A stretch of DNA of 64,000 nt from Oscillospiraceae bacterium (lineage in GTDB: Bacteria; Bacillota; Clostridia; Oscillospirales; Ruminococcaceae), in assembly GCA_004555865.1 (NCBI GenBank), contig SFJO01000007.1, forward strand, positions 1-64,000. Direction: 5' to 3'. Below the pieces are notes generated by a model that made no database searches, was not told the DNA's origin, and was given only the letters and a program-made list of their open reading frames with translations. A program made the translations under genes and the position numbers. Positions 1 through 7,831 of this stretch are shown here, in pieces; position 1 is the first letter of the stretch, and each line of letters begins with the position of its first letter.

Positions 1-504
1 CAACACAGAGGCTTTGTTCAGATTTATGATCTTGAAAAGAAAGAAAACTATTTATGCGGGAAACAGGAAAAATGTCAAAACTGTGGAATCAAAAATTTCG
101 GCACACCGTTATATCCCATCTACTATTCGAACGCTCCGTATAATGCTACTAATTTCGCAAAACTTGTAATGCTGAACAAGATCGGCGAAATATCTGATAC
201 GACAATTCCCAAATATCTGTATGATAGCGTGGGGAATGGTACATGGGAAAGAGAAAGAACAACGCTGATCAAGAGGAAATGCCATGAATACGATGAAGAA
301 TGGCGTATGATAACTGCTTGCCCAATGAAGCCGCCAGTTATGATGGAATGGATTCCAAGCGGGATTATCCTGGGTTTAAGAATGGGAGTAAAGGAAGAAA
401 ATCTCGTTATCAGCATGGCAAGAGAAGCTGGAATCAAAGATATTTATAAATCGATCATTGATTCAAAAAACAGGCTAAATGCCGTACCAGTGACACTTAA
501 GTAG
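1..504 (+). CDS. DUF2971 domain protein, C-terminal part (5' end outside window)
   Basis: The frame is open from base 1 to a TAG stop and gives 167 residues, so the start lies left of the window. Features I associate with DUF2971 proteins are an HRGFVQIYD segment at the beginning, a YPIYYSNAPYN segment in the middle, and a C-terminal EEWRMI motif followed by IPSGIILGLRMG. DUF2971 proteins have no firmly established biochemistry and are common in accessory and defence-type DNA. Base composition and codon use (many A/T third positions) differ sharply from the GC-rich genes that follow, which suggests recent transfer. A hairpin terminator follows about 50 bases after the stop. The family call rests on motif memory, so it is moderate. 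Confidence 0.6.
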   Translation, partial: QHRGFVQIYDLEKKENYLCGKQEKCQNCGIKNFGTPLYPIYYSNAPYNATNFAKLVMLNKIGEISDTTIPKYLYDSVGNGTWERERTTLIKRKCHEYDEEWRMITACPMKPPVMMEWIPSGIILGLRMGVKEENLVISMAREAGIKDIYKSIIDSKNRLNAVPVTLK

Positions 505-553
505 TGCAAAGGCGCGTATAACAATTACCCTTACTAACCTTATTGACACAGAG

Positions 554-600
554 AAAATCGCCCGAATCCGTTGCGCTGCAATAGATTCGGGCGATTCGTT
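554..600. terminator. Bidirectional hairpin terminator between convergent genes
   Basis: AATCGCCCGAATC (556-568) pairs with GATTCGGGCGATT (584-596) around a 15-base loop. The minus-strand reading ends in TTTTCTC, so it fits best as terminator of the AbrB-like gene. It also serves the converging DUF2971 gene. Confidence 0.6.
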
Positions 601-659
601 TCCATGATTCATCCCTCTCGGATACCTACGGTCGCCATTCTTATTTTCGTCATTATGTA

Positions 660-836
660 CTACCCCCACCCCTGCCTCTTAGCCAAATCATCCATCGCTG
701 CGCAGAACCGCTCCCACCGTGCCAATGTTATCTGTGACGGGTCACCCTCCCGGATGCGCTGGGTGCGGCGGATCTCCTTCGGGATGACCACCCGCCCGAG
801 GTCGTCAATACGGCGTACAATGCCGGTTGCTTTCAT
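660..836 (-). CDS. Truncated AbrB/SpoVT-type DNA-binding protein
   Basis: Starting at the ATG at 836, with AAGGAGAG about 8 bases upstream, the protein has 58 residues. The first 33 or so match the AbrB/SpoVT swapped-hairpin DNA-binding domain closely (MKATGIVRR, then DLGRVVIPKEIRR, then REGDP). In full-length relatives REGDP is followed by strands ending near VILKKYSP. Here the sequence switches to an unrelated short tail ending AKRQGWG. It may be a functional mini-repressor or, more likely, a 3'-truncated copy fused to foreign sequence. It lies in the AT-richer left edge next to a DUF2971 gene, which fits an element scar. Confidence 0.6.
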   Translation of the reverse strand: MKATGIVRRIDDLGRVVIPKEIRRTQRIREGDPSQITLARWERFCAAMDDLAKRQGWG

Positions 837-929
837 GCCCGTTCTCTCCTTCGTGTTCAGAGTATATGTAGTGTTTCCCTGAACTTCCAGGTTATGCACG
901 CGGGCCTGCCGCACCGGCCGTGCCCCTTG

Positions 930-1100
930 TTACACCGTGATCTCCACCAGCGCACCCTCCGGCCCGGCCACACAGCTTTCGTAGCAGCCGTCGCCGGTGG
1001 TGCGCGGGCCGCTGACCACTGCGCAGCCCGCCGCCCTCAGCCGCGGCGGCATTCCGGCGCAGCGCGTCAAAAAGCACCTCGGCACGCGCCCTGTGTTTTT
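930..1100 (-). pseudogene. Remnant of a VOC-family (glyoxalase/bleomycin-resistance-like) gene
   Basis: On the minus strand the last residues before the stop at 930 read SGPRTTGDGCYES, then PEGALVEITV. That is the standard C-terminal signature of small VOC-family enzymes (SGPR-TGDGYYES-DPEGN-EIT). Just upstream, in another frame, lies ARAEVLFDALRR, which fits the preceding helix of the same family. One frameshift therefore separates two pieces of a single gene. Nothing recognisable of the N-terminal half remains, and the usual Tyr and Asn of the signature have become Cys and Ala. I read this as a decayed, 5'-truncated gene. Confidence 0.55.
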
Positions 1101-1132
1101 TATGACAAAGGTTCCCAAGTGTCGCATTATAA

Positions 1133-1161
1133 TTGACATATGCCCTAAATTCGGGTAAACT
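1133..1161 (+). promoter_or_regulatory. Sigma-A-type promoter for the DUF134-NifX gene
   Basis: TTGACA (1133-1138), a 17-base spacer, then TAAACT (1156-1161). The gene starts 40 bases downstream behind an AGGAGGG ribosome site. Confidence 0.65.
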
Positions 1162-1200
1162 GAACGAAAACCGCTTGCAGCCCAACAGGAGGGAACGCCC

Positions 1201-2004
1201 ATGCCCCGGCCCGCAAAATGCCGCAGAGTCTGCCATTACCCCAAAACCGCCGCCTTTTCTCCCGCCCCGGTGGCGGAACTTCGTCCCCCGGTGGTTCTGA
1301 CCGTGGACGAATACGAGGCCATCCGGCTGATCGATGCCGAGGGCTTTTCGCAGGAGCAATGCAGCCAGAGCATGGAGATCGCCCGCACCACGGTGCAGAA
1401 AATTTACGAGAGCGCCCGCAAGAAGCTGGCCGCGATGCTGGTGGAGGGCCGCCCGCTGCAAATTGAGGGCGGCGCGTTCCGCCTGTGCGACGGCCGGGGT
1501 GCGCCCTGCGGCTGCCCGGGCTGCTACAAGCGGCAGATTGGCGCCCAATACCAAAAGCCGGAAGGAGAACAGGTTATGAGAATCGCAATTCCCTACGAAA
1601 ACGGTCAGGTGTTCCAGCACTTCGGCCACACCCAGCAGTTTAAGATCTACGACACCGACGGGGAGGCCGTCACCGCCAGCCAGATCGTGGACACCAAGGG
1701 CCAGGGCCACGGCGCGCTGGCCGGGCTGCTCAGCGCCCTGCAGGTGGACGTGCTGGTGTGCGGCGGCATCGGCGAGGGGGCCAAGAGCGCCCTGGCGGCC
1801 GCGAACATCCGCCTGTACGGCGGCGTGTGCGGCGAAGCCGACACTGCGGCCAGCGCCCTGCTGGCGGGCCTGCTGGAGTACGACCCCGCCGCCCACTGCG
1901 CCGGTCACGGCGAGGACGGCCACTGCGCCGGCCACGGTGAGAGTGGCAGCTGCGGCGGCCACGGTGAGGGCGGCAGCTGCGGCGGCCATTGCGGCCGGCA
2001 CTAA
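1201..2004 (+). CDS. DUF134 HTH protein fused to a NifX/NafY-like domain with a Cys/His-rich tail
   Basis: The protein has 267 residues. Residues 1 to about 100 form a DUF134 DNA-binding domain: an MPRPAKCRRV start, LTVDEYEAIRLID, and a helix-turn-helix around SQEQCSQSMEIARTT. Residues 125-230 match the dinitrogenase iron-molybdenum cofactor (NifX/NifB C-terminal) fold, beginning MRIAIPYENGQVFQHFGH. The last 35 residues repeat a C-x-G-H-G unit four times and are probably metal-binding. DUF134 and NifX-like proteins are often neighbours; here they form one chain. No nitrogenase gene is visible, so a role in metal or Fe-S homeostasis is inference. AGGAGGG precedes the ATG. Confidence 0.8.
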   Translation: MPRPAKCRRVCHYPKTAAFSPAPVAELRPPVVLTVDEYEAIRLIDAEGFSQEQCSQSMEIARTTVQKIYESARKKLAAMLVEGRPLQIEGGAFRLCDGRGAPCGCPGCYKRQIGAQYQKPEGEQVMRIAIPYENGQVFQHFGHTQQFKIYDTDGEAVTASQIVDTKGQGHGALAGLLSALQVDVLVCGGIGEGAKSALAAANIRLYGGVCGEADTAASALLAGLLEYDPAAHCAGHGEDGHCAGHGESGSCGGHGEGGSCGGHCGRH

Positions 2005-2038
2005 CCGCGCCTTTTTTCACCCTCTTACGATGCGCAAA

Positions 2039-2082
2039 ACGCCCCGATGCCGGTTCTTTTGGGCCGGCCGGGGCGTTTTTTG
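2039..2082 (+). terminator. Intrinsic terminator of the DUF134-NifX gene
   Basis: CGCCCCG and CGGGGCG arms flank an imperfect inner GC stem and are followed by TTTTTTG. Confidence 0.65.
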
Positions 2083-2191
2083 TCGGCCTGCCTGTCAACT
2101 TTTGTGCCCGGTTTTGTTTGACGGCACCCCTGCGCCGTGTTAAAGCGGCAAAAGCACGCATTTCAACATACCATTCAGGAGGGTTATTCTC

Positions 2192-2251
2192 ATGCAGCCC
2201 GACCGCACCATCGCCGAGGCCGGGTTTACCTGTGAGCCGGAGTCCGCGTAA
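2192..2251 (+). CDS. Putative 19-residue peptide or gene-start remnant
   Basis: AGGAGGG sits at 2178-2184 and an ATG follows 7 bases later, opening a short frame MQPDRTIAEAGFTCEPESA that ends in TAA. The ribosome site is as good as that of any gene here. The product is too short to assign and may be the surviving start of a deleted gene. A long hairpin follows 40 bases downstream. No homolog is known to me. Confidence 0.3.
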   Translation: MQPDRTIAEAGFTCEPESA

Positions 2252-2285
2252 GCGGCCGCGGCCTGCAATAACGCCGATCCAAGTA

Positions 2286-2352
2286 AAAAATCCCCCGATG
2301 CACCGGGCGTTTCGTTCCATGCCGAAACAGCCCTGCATCGGGGGATCGTTTT
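2286..2352. terminator. Long nested hairpin, probably a bidirectional terminator
   Basis: ATCCCCCGATGCA (2290-2302) pairs perfectly with TGCATCGGGGGAT (2334-2346). Inside, GGGC pairs with GCCC and GTTTCG with CGAAAC. The plus strand continues CGTTTTTTC and the minus strand continues TTTTTTACTT. It lies just past the stop of the leftward rlmA gene. In the rest of 2005-2378 I see only the first terminator and the short peptide frame. Confidence 0.7.
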
Positions 2353-2378
2353 TTCTGTTTTGGGCTGTGTGGAACGCT

Positions 2379-3227
2379 TCAGCCCTGCTTGCGGTAGATG
2401 ACAAACCGGAACTCGATCTCGGTTTGCAGCACCTCCAGCTTTGCCAGCCGCTCAGCCCCCTCCTTCGGGGTTTTCCAGTAATAGGGCGTCATGGCAAACA
2501 GGTCCTGAATGGCCCCGCCCTCCAGCCGGATGGTGCCCTGCACGGCCCGCTCGGCCTCCCGCACAAAACCCGGGTACTCCACCGGGCGGCAGGGGTTTTC
2601 GTAGGGGGTGTCGTACAGCACCTGCTTTAAGCCGAACAGGTGCCGGGGGCCGGGCACCGCGTACACCAGCGCCCCGCCGGGGGCCAGCACCCGCAGAAAT
2701 TCCTCCCGCGCCATGGGGGAGAAGATGTTCAGGATCACATCCGCCCAGCCGTCGGCCACCGGGGCGGCAAAACTGCCCGCCACGGCAAAGGCCGCCTCGG
2801 GCTGGGCCTTGGCGGCCAGCCGCACCGCCGGTTTGGAAAGGTCGTACCCGGCCATCTCCGGGCACAGGCCCGCGGCCGTCAGGGCGGCGGCCGCCTGCCG
2901 GCTGTACCAGCCCTCGCCGCAGCCTGCGTCCAGAATGTGCGGGCTGTGGGGGTCCCGGGCGGTTTGGGCCAGGGCCAGGCAAAGCTCGCCCAGCGCCGGG
3001 CCAAAGGGGCCATAGTGCCCCGCCTGCAAAAAGCGGCGGCGGGCGGCCACCATCTCTTTGCTGTCGCCGGGGTCTTTGGCGCGGCGGGCATTCACGGGCA
3101 GCAGGTTCACATAGCCCTCCGCCGCTTGGTCAAAGCTGTGGCCGGCGGGGCAGCGCAGGCTGCGCCCCACCGCCAGCAGCGGCCCCTTGCACAGCGGGCA
3201 GCGAAAGGCCGAAAACGCCCGGCTCAT
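2379..3227 (-). CDS. rlmA: RlmA-family 23S rRNA (guanine-N1)-methyltransferase
   Basis: The 282-residue protein starts with a zinc-ribbon: CPLC at 10-13, C26 and H30. A conserved linker follows (GYVNLLP, then DSKEMVAARRRFL), typical of RlmA(I)/RlmA(II), and then a class I SAM-binding domain with DAGCGEGW at 100-107. The family methylates N1 of G745 or G748 in 23S rRNA helix 35; which site applies here cannot be told from sequence. The ATG overlaps the stop of the upstream helicase gene by four bases, so the two are translationally coupled and probably both act on rRNA or ribosome assembly. Confidence 0.85.
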   Translation of the reverse strand: MSRAFSAFRCPLCKGPLLAVGRSLRCPAGHSFDQAAEGYVNLLPVNARRAKDPGDSKEMVAARRRFLQAGHYGPFGPALGELCLALAQTARDPHSPHILDAGCGEGWYSRQAAAALTAAGLCPEMAGYDLSKPAVRLAAKAQPEAAFAVAGSFAAPVADGWADVILNIFSPMAREEFLRVLAPGGALVYAVPGPRHLFGLKQVLYDTPYENPCRPVEYPGFVREAERAVQGTIRLEGGAIQDLFAMTPYYWKTPKEGAERLAKLEVLQTEIEFRFVIYRKQG

Positions 3228-5005
3228 TCCTCGCCGTCCCCTTCAATGGGGGCGGTGACGCCGCCGTGGCTTTGAATGTACTCTTCAAAGCTGGCGAACT
3301 TCTGGGCGGGCGGGCGGCGGCTGATCAGCAGCAGTCCCGGATCTTCCTCGGCCTTTTTGCCCCGGCTGCGGGCCGGGCGCTGGGCCGGCTGAGGCCGCTC
3401 GGCCTTGGGGGGCTGGGCGGCGGCGCGCTGGGTGCGGGGCTCGGTCTCCCGCTCCGGCCGCTGGGGGGCCTGCTGGCCCTTCTGGGCGTTCTGCTTGGCC
3501 GGGCGCTGAGGCTGGGCCTTCTTTTGCTGCTGGGGCTGGGTGGGCTTTTGCTGCCGCTGGGGCTGCTGGCCCCGCTTTTGCTGAGGCTGGGCTGCCTTTT
3601 GGCCCTTTGCAGCCTGCTGAGGGGCCTGATTCTGGCCCTGCTGGGCAGCCGCAGCGGCCCGATGGCGGCGGCGGCGGCGCTTGGCACTGGCCGAAAGGGC
3701 CTCGCCCTGGGCGGGCTGGCCCTGGTTTGCCTTGCCCTGGGCGGGCTGAGGCTGAGACGGTTTCTTCTCTTCCACGATGGGTTCCTCGTTTCTTTGGGTC
3801 TGGGCGGCGGGGGCCTGCGGCCGCAGCCGGGCCCCGCGGGGGGGCCGGGGGGCCGGGGGCGGGGCAGGTTCGTTTGCCGCCGCAATGAAGGGGTGATCGG
3901 TCACCCGGGTGAGTTTTTTTCGGATGAGCTTTTCGATGCCCGCCAGATACTCCTGCTCTTCGGGGCAGCAAAAGCTGATGGCCACGCCGCTTTTGCCCGC
4001 CCTGGCCGTGCGGCCGATGCGGTGCACGTAGGTTTCGGGCACCTCGGGCAGGTCAAAGTTGATGACGTGGCTCAGCTCATTGATGTCAATGCCGCGGGCC
4101 GCAATGTCGGTGGCCACCAGCACCCGGGTGCTGCCGTTCTTAAAGCCCTCCAGCGCGGCAACCCGGGCCGACTGGCTCTTGTTGCCGTGAATGGCGGCGG
4201 CGCTCACCCCGGCGCGGGTCAGGTCTTTGGCAATGCGGTCGGCCCCATGCTTGGTGCGGCTGAACACCAGCGCCCCGGGCACACCGCCCTCGTTGAGCAG
4301 CCAGACCAGCAGGCGGCGCTTGTCCGCCTTGCACACGGGGTACAGGGTCTGCTCAATGCGGTCCACGGTGCTGGAGGGCGGGTCCACCTTGACGGTGACG
4401 GGCCGGTGCAGGAAGCTGTCGGCCAGCTGCTCGATCTCCTTGGGCATGGTGGCGCTGAACATCAGGTTCTGGCGCTGGGCGGGCAGTTTGGCCATCACCC
4501 GCTTCACGTCATGCACAAAGCCCATGTCCAGCATCCGGTCGGCCTCGTCCAGCACGAAGATCTCCACGCCGGACAGATCCGCCAGCCCCTGACCAATCAG
4601 GTCGTTCAGGCGGCCGGGGCAGGCGATGAGCACGTCCACCCCTTTGGCCATGGCTGCGGCCTGGGGGCCTTGGCCCACGCCGCCGAACACCACGGTGTGG
4701 CGGATGGAGGTGTACTTGCCCAACTGGGCGAAGCTCTCGCCGATCTGCAAAGCCAGCTCCCGGGTGGGGGTAAGCACCAGCGCCCGCACCTGGCTGCGGG
4801 CCGGGCGGCGGGCCGCCAGCAGCTGCAGCATGGGCAGGGCAAAGGCGGCGGTTTTGCCGGTTCCGGTCTGGGCGCAGCCCAGCAGATCCCGGCCCTCCAG
4901 CACCGGCGGAATGGCCTTGGCCTGAATGGGCGAAGGCTGGGTGTAGCCCTGCTCTTCCACGGCGCGCAGAAGGGGGCGGGTAAGGGAAAGTTCACTGAAA
5001 TTCAT
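3224..5005 (-). CDS. DEAD-box ATP-dependent RNA helicase with a long low-complexity tail
   Basis: The 593-residue protein has all helicase motifs in order: Q motif near SPIQAKAIP, Walker A AQTGTGKT at 45-52, PTRELALQ, DEAD, SAT and HRIGRTAR. It resembles RhlE/CshA-type helicases that remodel RNA in ribosome assembly or mRNA decay. From about residue 385 the chain becomes a roughly 200-residue tail rich in Gln, Pro, Lys, Arg and Ala, with RRRRR-like patches, likely a disordered RNA-binding extension. The last residues (SFEEYIQSHGG) look more ordered. It is the first gene of a two-gene operon with rlmA and has its own promoter upstream. Confidence 0.92.
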   Translation of the reverse strand: MNFSELSLTRPLLRAVEEQGYTQPSPIQAKAIPPVLEGRDLLGCAQTGTGKTAAFALPMLQLLAARRPARSQVRALVLTPTRELALQIGESFAQLGKYTSIRHTVVFGGVGQGPQAAAMAKGVDVLIACPGRLNDLIGQGLADLSGVEIFVLDEADRMLDMGFVHDVKRVMAKLPAQRQNLMFSATMPKEIEQLADSFLHRPVTVKVDPPSSTVDRIEQTLYPVCKADKRRLLVWLLNEGGVPGALVFSRTKHGADRIAKDLTRAGVSAAAIHGNKSQSARVAALEGFKNGSTRVLVATDIAARGIDINELSHVINFDLPEVPETYVHRIGRTARAGKSGVAISFCCPEEQEYLAGIEKLIRKKLTRVTDHPFIAAANEPAPPPAPRPPRGARLRPQAPAAQTQRNEEPIVEEKKPSQPQPAQGKANQGQPAQGEALSASAKRRRRRHRAAAAAQQGQNQAPQQAAKGQKAAQPQQKRGQQPQRQQKPTQPQQQKKAQPQRPAKQNAQKGQQAPQRPERETEPRTQRAAAQPPKAERPQPAQRPARSRGKKAEEDPGLLLISRRPPAQKFASFEEYIQSHGGVTAPIEGDGEE

Positions 5006-5090
5006 AGATGATGCTGCTCATTCCTGCGGGGAATGCCCCGCTGTGTAGTGGGTATTCCTCCGCCGGGCTGGGCGGAGCATATACGGTTTT

Positions 5091-5119
5091 ATTATAGCAC
5101 GATTTACAGCAGGATGCAA
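5091..5119 (-). promoter_or_regulatory. Promoter of the helicase-rlmA operon
   Basis: On the minus strand TTGCAT (5114-5119), 17 bases, TATAAT (5091-5096). The helicase ATG is about 85 bases downstream. Confidence 0.6.
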
Positions 5120-5156
5120 AACCGCCTTTGGGCCTTTCGCGGGGCTGCTTTTCCGC

Positions 5157-5230
5157 AAAACAAAGCCCCCTCGGTGAGGGGGCCGGGCCGCCGGCTTTGC
5201 CTGCGGGCAGCTTCTCACAAGGGGGCTTTG
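5157..5230 (-). terminator. Terminator of the DUF1015 gene with an outer inverted repeat
   Basis: GCCCCCTC (5165-5172) pairs with GAGGGGGC (5176-5183), and on the minus strand TTTGTTTTG follows. A second perfect pair, CAAAGCCCCC (5161-5170) with GGGGGCTTTG (5221-5230), competes for the same left arm. Confidence 0.6.
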
Positions 5231-5256
5231 CAGTGTGACGGATCGTGTTTTTGGGG

Positions 5257-6552
5257 TCAGCCCTGAATCTCCCGGGCTTCCAGATAATAGCGCTTTTCCT
5301 CGGCATGGCCCATGCTGAAGGTCTTGCGGGGCAGCACGCCGCCCAGCACAACGCCCTTCAGGATGTCGGCCTTGTCAAACGGGGGCAGGATGAGGCCCAC
5401 GGCCCCCTCGGCCACCATGCGGCGGGCGGTGTCGTCGCCGTGGATGTAGTCCACCCGGCTGCCGGGGCAATTGGCCAGCACCTGCTGCACAAAGTTTTCG
5501 GCGGTGCCCACGGCCAGCGGCTCGGCGGGGGTGTCAAAGCTGACGGCGGTTTCCCGGCCGTCCGGCGTGGCCAGGGTGAAGCTCTGGCGGCCCTTCGGCG
5601 CCTCGCCCAGGTGCAGGCCCAGATGGCGCTCCTCGCCGTAGGCGTGCAGCTGGCGCAGCACCTCGTCGGCGCTCACATCAAACAGCACCCGGGGAATGGA
5701 CTCGATCTGGATGGAATCGCTGTACAGGTTGCACACCTCGGCCAGACACCAGCGGGCGGGATGGGTCTCCCGCTGCTCGGGGGGCAGGGTGGACTTCAGC
5801 TCCTCCCAATAGGCCTTGGCGGTGGCCAGGCTGTGGTTGCCGTCGCCCACGGCCAGGGTGATGGGCGGCTGGCCTGCGGCGGCGGGGAATTCCTGATCGA
5901 AGGCCTCCTGACTGCCCAGAGCCTCGATGGCGTCGGACAATGCGCCGCACAGGGCCTCGTCCTCCACGGCCCAGCCCCGGATGGAGCCGCCGCCCAGCAT
6001 CAGCTCACCGTTGTACAGCGGGCGCAGCCGGTCCTTCTTTGCGGCCAGGCCGCCCAGAATGTGGTCGTCCCGGTCGTTGATGAGCATCATCACATGGGGC
6101 AGCTCCAGGCTGGCGCCGCGGCGCACCGCCAGCCGGGGGGGAATGCGCTCCACCACCGTGTTCTCGGTGGGACGCACCGCCGGGCTGCTGCCGGGGGTGT
6201 AGCTGTACTGCTCCAGATCCACCGCGCCCAGCAGGCCGGGGCGCACCGGGCCGCAGCCGGTGTCCCGCTCCACATACACAAAGCCCTTCACGGCGCGGTT
6301 CAGCACCGTACCCCGGTATTCCTTCATGTTGGCCTGGATGGCCGCGATGCGCTCGGCCTCGCCGGGCTTGCCCAGATACACCTCGGGCAGCACCAGATGC
6401 AGGGCGCTGGGCTTGCCCTCCGCCAGGGCCTCAGCCTTCTGCCAGTATTCGGGCTGGCTGGTAAACTGGTCGCAGGCCAGGCAGGCCCACTGACTCAGGG
6501 GAATGTTCTCGTCAGGCAGCAGAATGTTGGCAGGTACAAAGCAATTTGGCAT
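5257..6552 (-). CDS. DUF1015 family protein
   Basis: This 431-residue soluble protein spans the usual DUF1015 length. Family hallmarks are visible: an N-terminal segment around LACDQFTSQPEYW, a central ITLAVGDGNHSLATAKAYWEE segment, and LILPPFDKADILK near the C-terminus. The family is widespread in Firmicutes; its enzymatic role is not settled and I assign none. An AGGAGGAA ribosome site precedes the ATG. Terminator-like hairpins lie on both sides, so it may be expressed separately from the membrane-protein genes upstream. Confidence 0.8.
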   Translation of the reverse strand: MPNCFVPANILLPDENIPLSQWACLACDQFTSQPEYWQKAEALAEGKPSALHLVLPEVYLGKPGEAERIAAIQANMKEYRGTVLNRAVKGFVYVERDTGCGPVRPGLLGAVDLEQYSYTPGSSPAVRPTENTVVERIPPRLAVRRGASLELPHVMMLINDRDDHILGGLAAKKDRLRPLYNGELMLGGGSIRGWAVEDEALCGALSDAIEALGSQEAFDQEFPAAAGQPPITLAVGDGNHSLATAKAYWEELKSTLPPEQRETHPARWCLAEVCNLYSDSIQIESIPRVLFDVSADEVLRQLHAYGEERHLGLHLGEAPKGRQSFTLATPDGRETAVSFDTPAEPLAVGTAENFVQQVLANCPGSRVDYIHGDDTARRMVAEGAVGLILPPFDKADILKGVVLGGVLPRKTFSMGHAEEKRYYLEAREIQG

Positions 6553-6600
6553 GGGAAATTCCTCCTTTTTTCGTTCCGGAGCCTTCCGGAATAAAAGCAG

Positions 6601-6642
6601 ACAGGGCAGCGCCCGGCGCGGGTGTGCGCGGGCGCTGCCCTG
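6601..6642 (-). terminator. Hairpin after the DUF4015-like gene
   Basis: CAGGGCAGCGCCC (6602-6614) pairs perfectly with GGGCGCTGCCCTG (6630-6642). On the minus strand it is followed by a weak T-run (GCTTTTATTC). Confidence 0.5.
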
Positions 6643-6651
6643 CTGATTTCG

Positions 6652-7755
6652 TTATTGTTCCGCAGGCTGGGCGGTGTCGCCGGTGCGCAGCACCACCGCG
6701 GCGCTGCCCAGGGCACCCCGGGCCGCATCCAGCTGGGCCTGGGTGTCCTCCGTGGTTTCGGCGGGCATCTCCAGCATCACCTGGGCAGGGGCCAGCGCGC
6801 TCAGGGGGCCGCCCAGCATGGCCGGGCTTTCCTGGGCGGCGGTGTCCAGCGCCACGCTCAGCCACAGGCGGCCCTCACCGGCCTTTTCGGTAAAGGCGGC
6901 CAGGTCGTTCTTCAGCTGGTCGCCGGCCGAAACGCCATTGGTGTTGCCGTAATCGCAGTACGAGGTGGCGTAGGTGGGCAGCTGCAGGCCGCTGAGCACC
7001 ACCTGCTCAAAGCCCAGGCGGCGGGCCTCCTCGATCAGGCCGGAGATGTAGTCCACGGCCGAGGCGGCGTAGGGGTTCAGCCAGGGCTTGCCGCCCGCGT
7101 TGGCGGCGGCGTCCAGCCACAGGTAATCGCTCTGGGGGTTCTCCGCATCCCGGTAATGGATGGCCATGGTGCGGTCCGCCCGGGCGGCAATGGGGTCCTG
7201 GAAGGCGCAGATGGCGGCCACGGGGGTCAGGCCCGCGTCCTTCAGGGCGCTCACCACCGCGGAAGCGTCCACCGTGTTGGCGGCCAGGCTCTGGGCCGCA
7301 GCGGGCAGGGCCGAGTTGTAATACACATAGCCCTGACTGTCCTTCAGGGTGACGGCCACATACTGCACACCCTGAGCGGCAAGGCTCTGGGCGGTGGCGG
7401 CGGCCTGCTCGGCGCTGGTCAGGCTGGACAGGCTGGCAAAGGCCCACTTGCCGCTGGCTGCGGCCGGAACCGCCGCAGGCTCCGGCGTGGCGGCCGGCTC
7501 TTCCGTGGGCGCAGCAACGCCCGGCTGGCCTTCCTCACCGGAGGACGACACCGGCTCGCTGGAGGAAGCGGTGCCGTTTTTCACGCCGTACCAGGCGCTG
7601 GTGCCCGCGTTGATGACCGCCGGGCCGATGACCCAGCCCAGCAGGAACAGCAGCAGCCCCGCCGCCGCCAGCAGGCCCACGCGCCGCACCCAGAAGCCGG
7701 CGGTGTGGCCGAAGGCCGTGCGGTAGCGGTGAACTTTCCCATAACTCTTTTTCAT
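6652..7755 (-). CDS. Membrane-anchored DUF4015-like (glycoside-hydrolase-fold) protein
   Basis: The ATG at 7755 has GAGGAA 7 bases upstream and gives 367 residues; a further-upstream GTG at 7809 has no better site. A basic N-terminus (KKSYGKVHRYRT) precedes one transmembrane helix around residues 22-45, then a Ser/Glu/Pro/Ala-rich linker. The outer domain fits the DUF4015 TIM-barrel family: VAVTLKDSQGYVYYNS, then AAICAFQDPIAAR, then KPWLNPYAASAVDYI and a C-terminal LEM segment. That family is presumed to act on cell-surface polysaccharide but is not characterised. It follows rnfA by 76 bases in the same direction and may be cotranscribed. Confidence 0.65.
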   Translation of the reverse strand: MKKSYGKVHRYRTAFGHTAGFWVRRVGLLAAAGLLLFLLGWVIGPAVINAGTSAWYGVKNGTASSSEPVSSSGEEGQPGVAAPTEEPAATPEPAAVPAAASGKWAFASLSSLTSAEQAAATAQSLAAQGVQYVAVTLKDSQGYVYYNSALPAAAQSLAANTVDASAVVSALKDAGLTPVAAICAFQDPIAARADRTMAIHYRDAENPQSDYLWLDAAANAGGKPWLNPYAASAVDYISGLIEEARRLGFEQVVLSGLQLPTYATSYCDYGNTNGVSAGDQLKNDLAAFTEKAGEGRLWLSVALDTAAQESPAMLGGPLSALAPAQVMLEMPAETTEDTQAQLDAARGALGSAAVVLRTGDTAQPAEQ

Positions 7756-7831
7756 CGCAGCATTCCTCACTTTGTGCCGGTGTTCAAAGCCGGCAGACAA
7801 CTTTTTCACACAGGCGGGCCGCAGCGGCCCG

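Noticed and set aside
543..548. TTGACA near the left edge as a promoter -35
   Set aside because: No -10-like sequence 16-18 bases downstream, and it precedes a terminator hairpin rather than a gene.
2441..5011. An 856-codon plus-strand frame opposite rlmA and the helicase
   Set aside because: Low-complexity Gly/Leu/Pro sequence spanning two real minus-strand genes; a compositional artefact.
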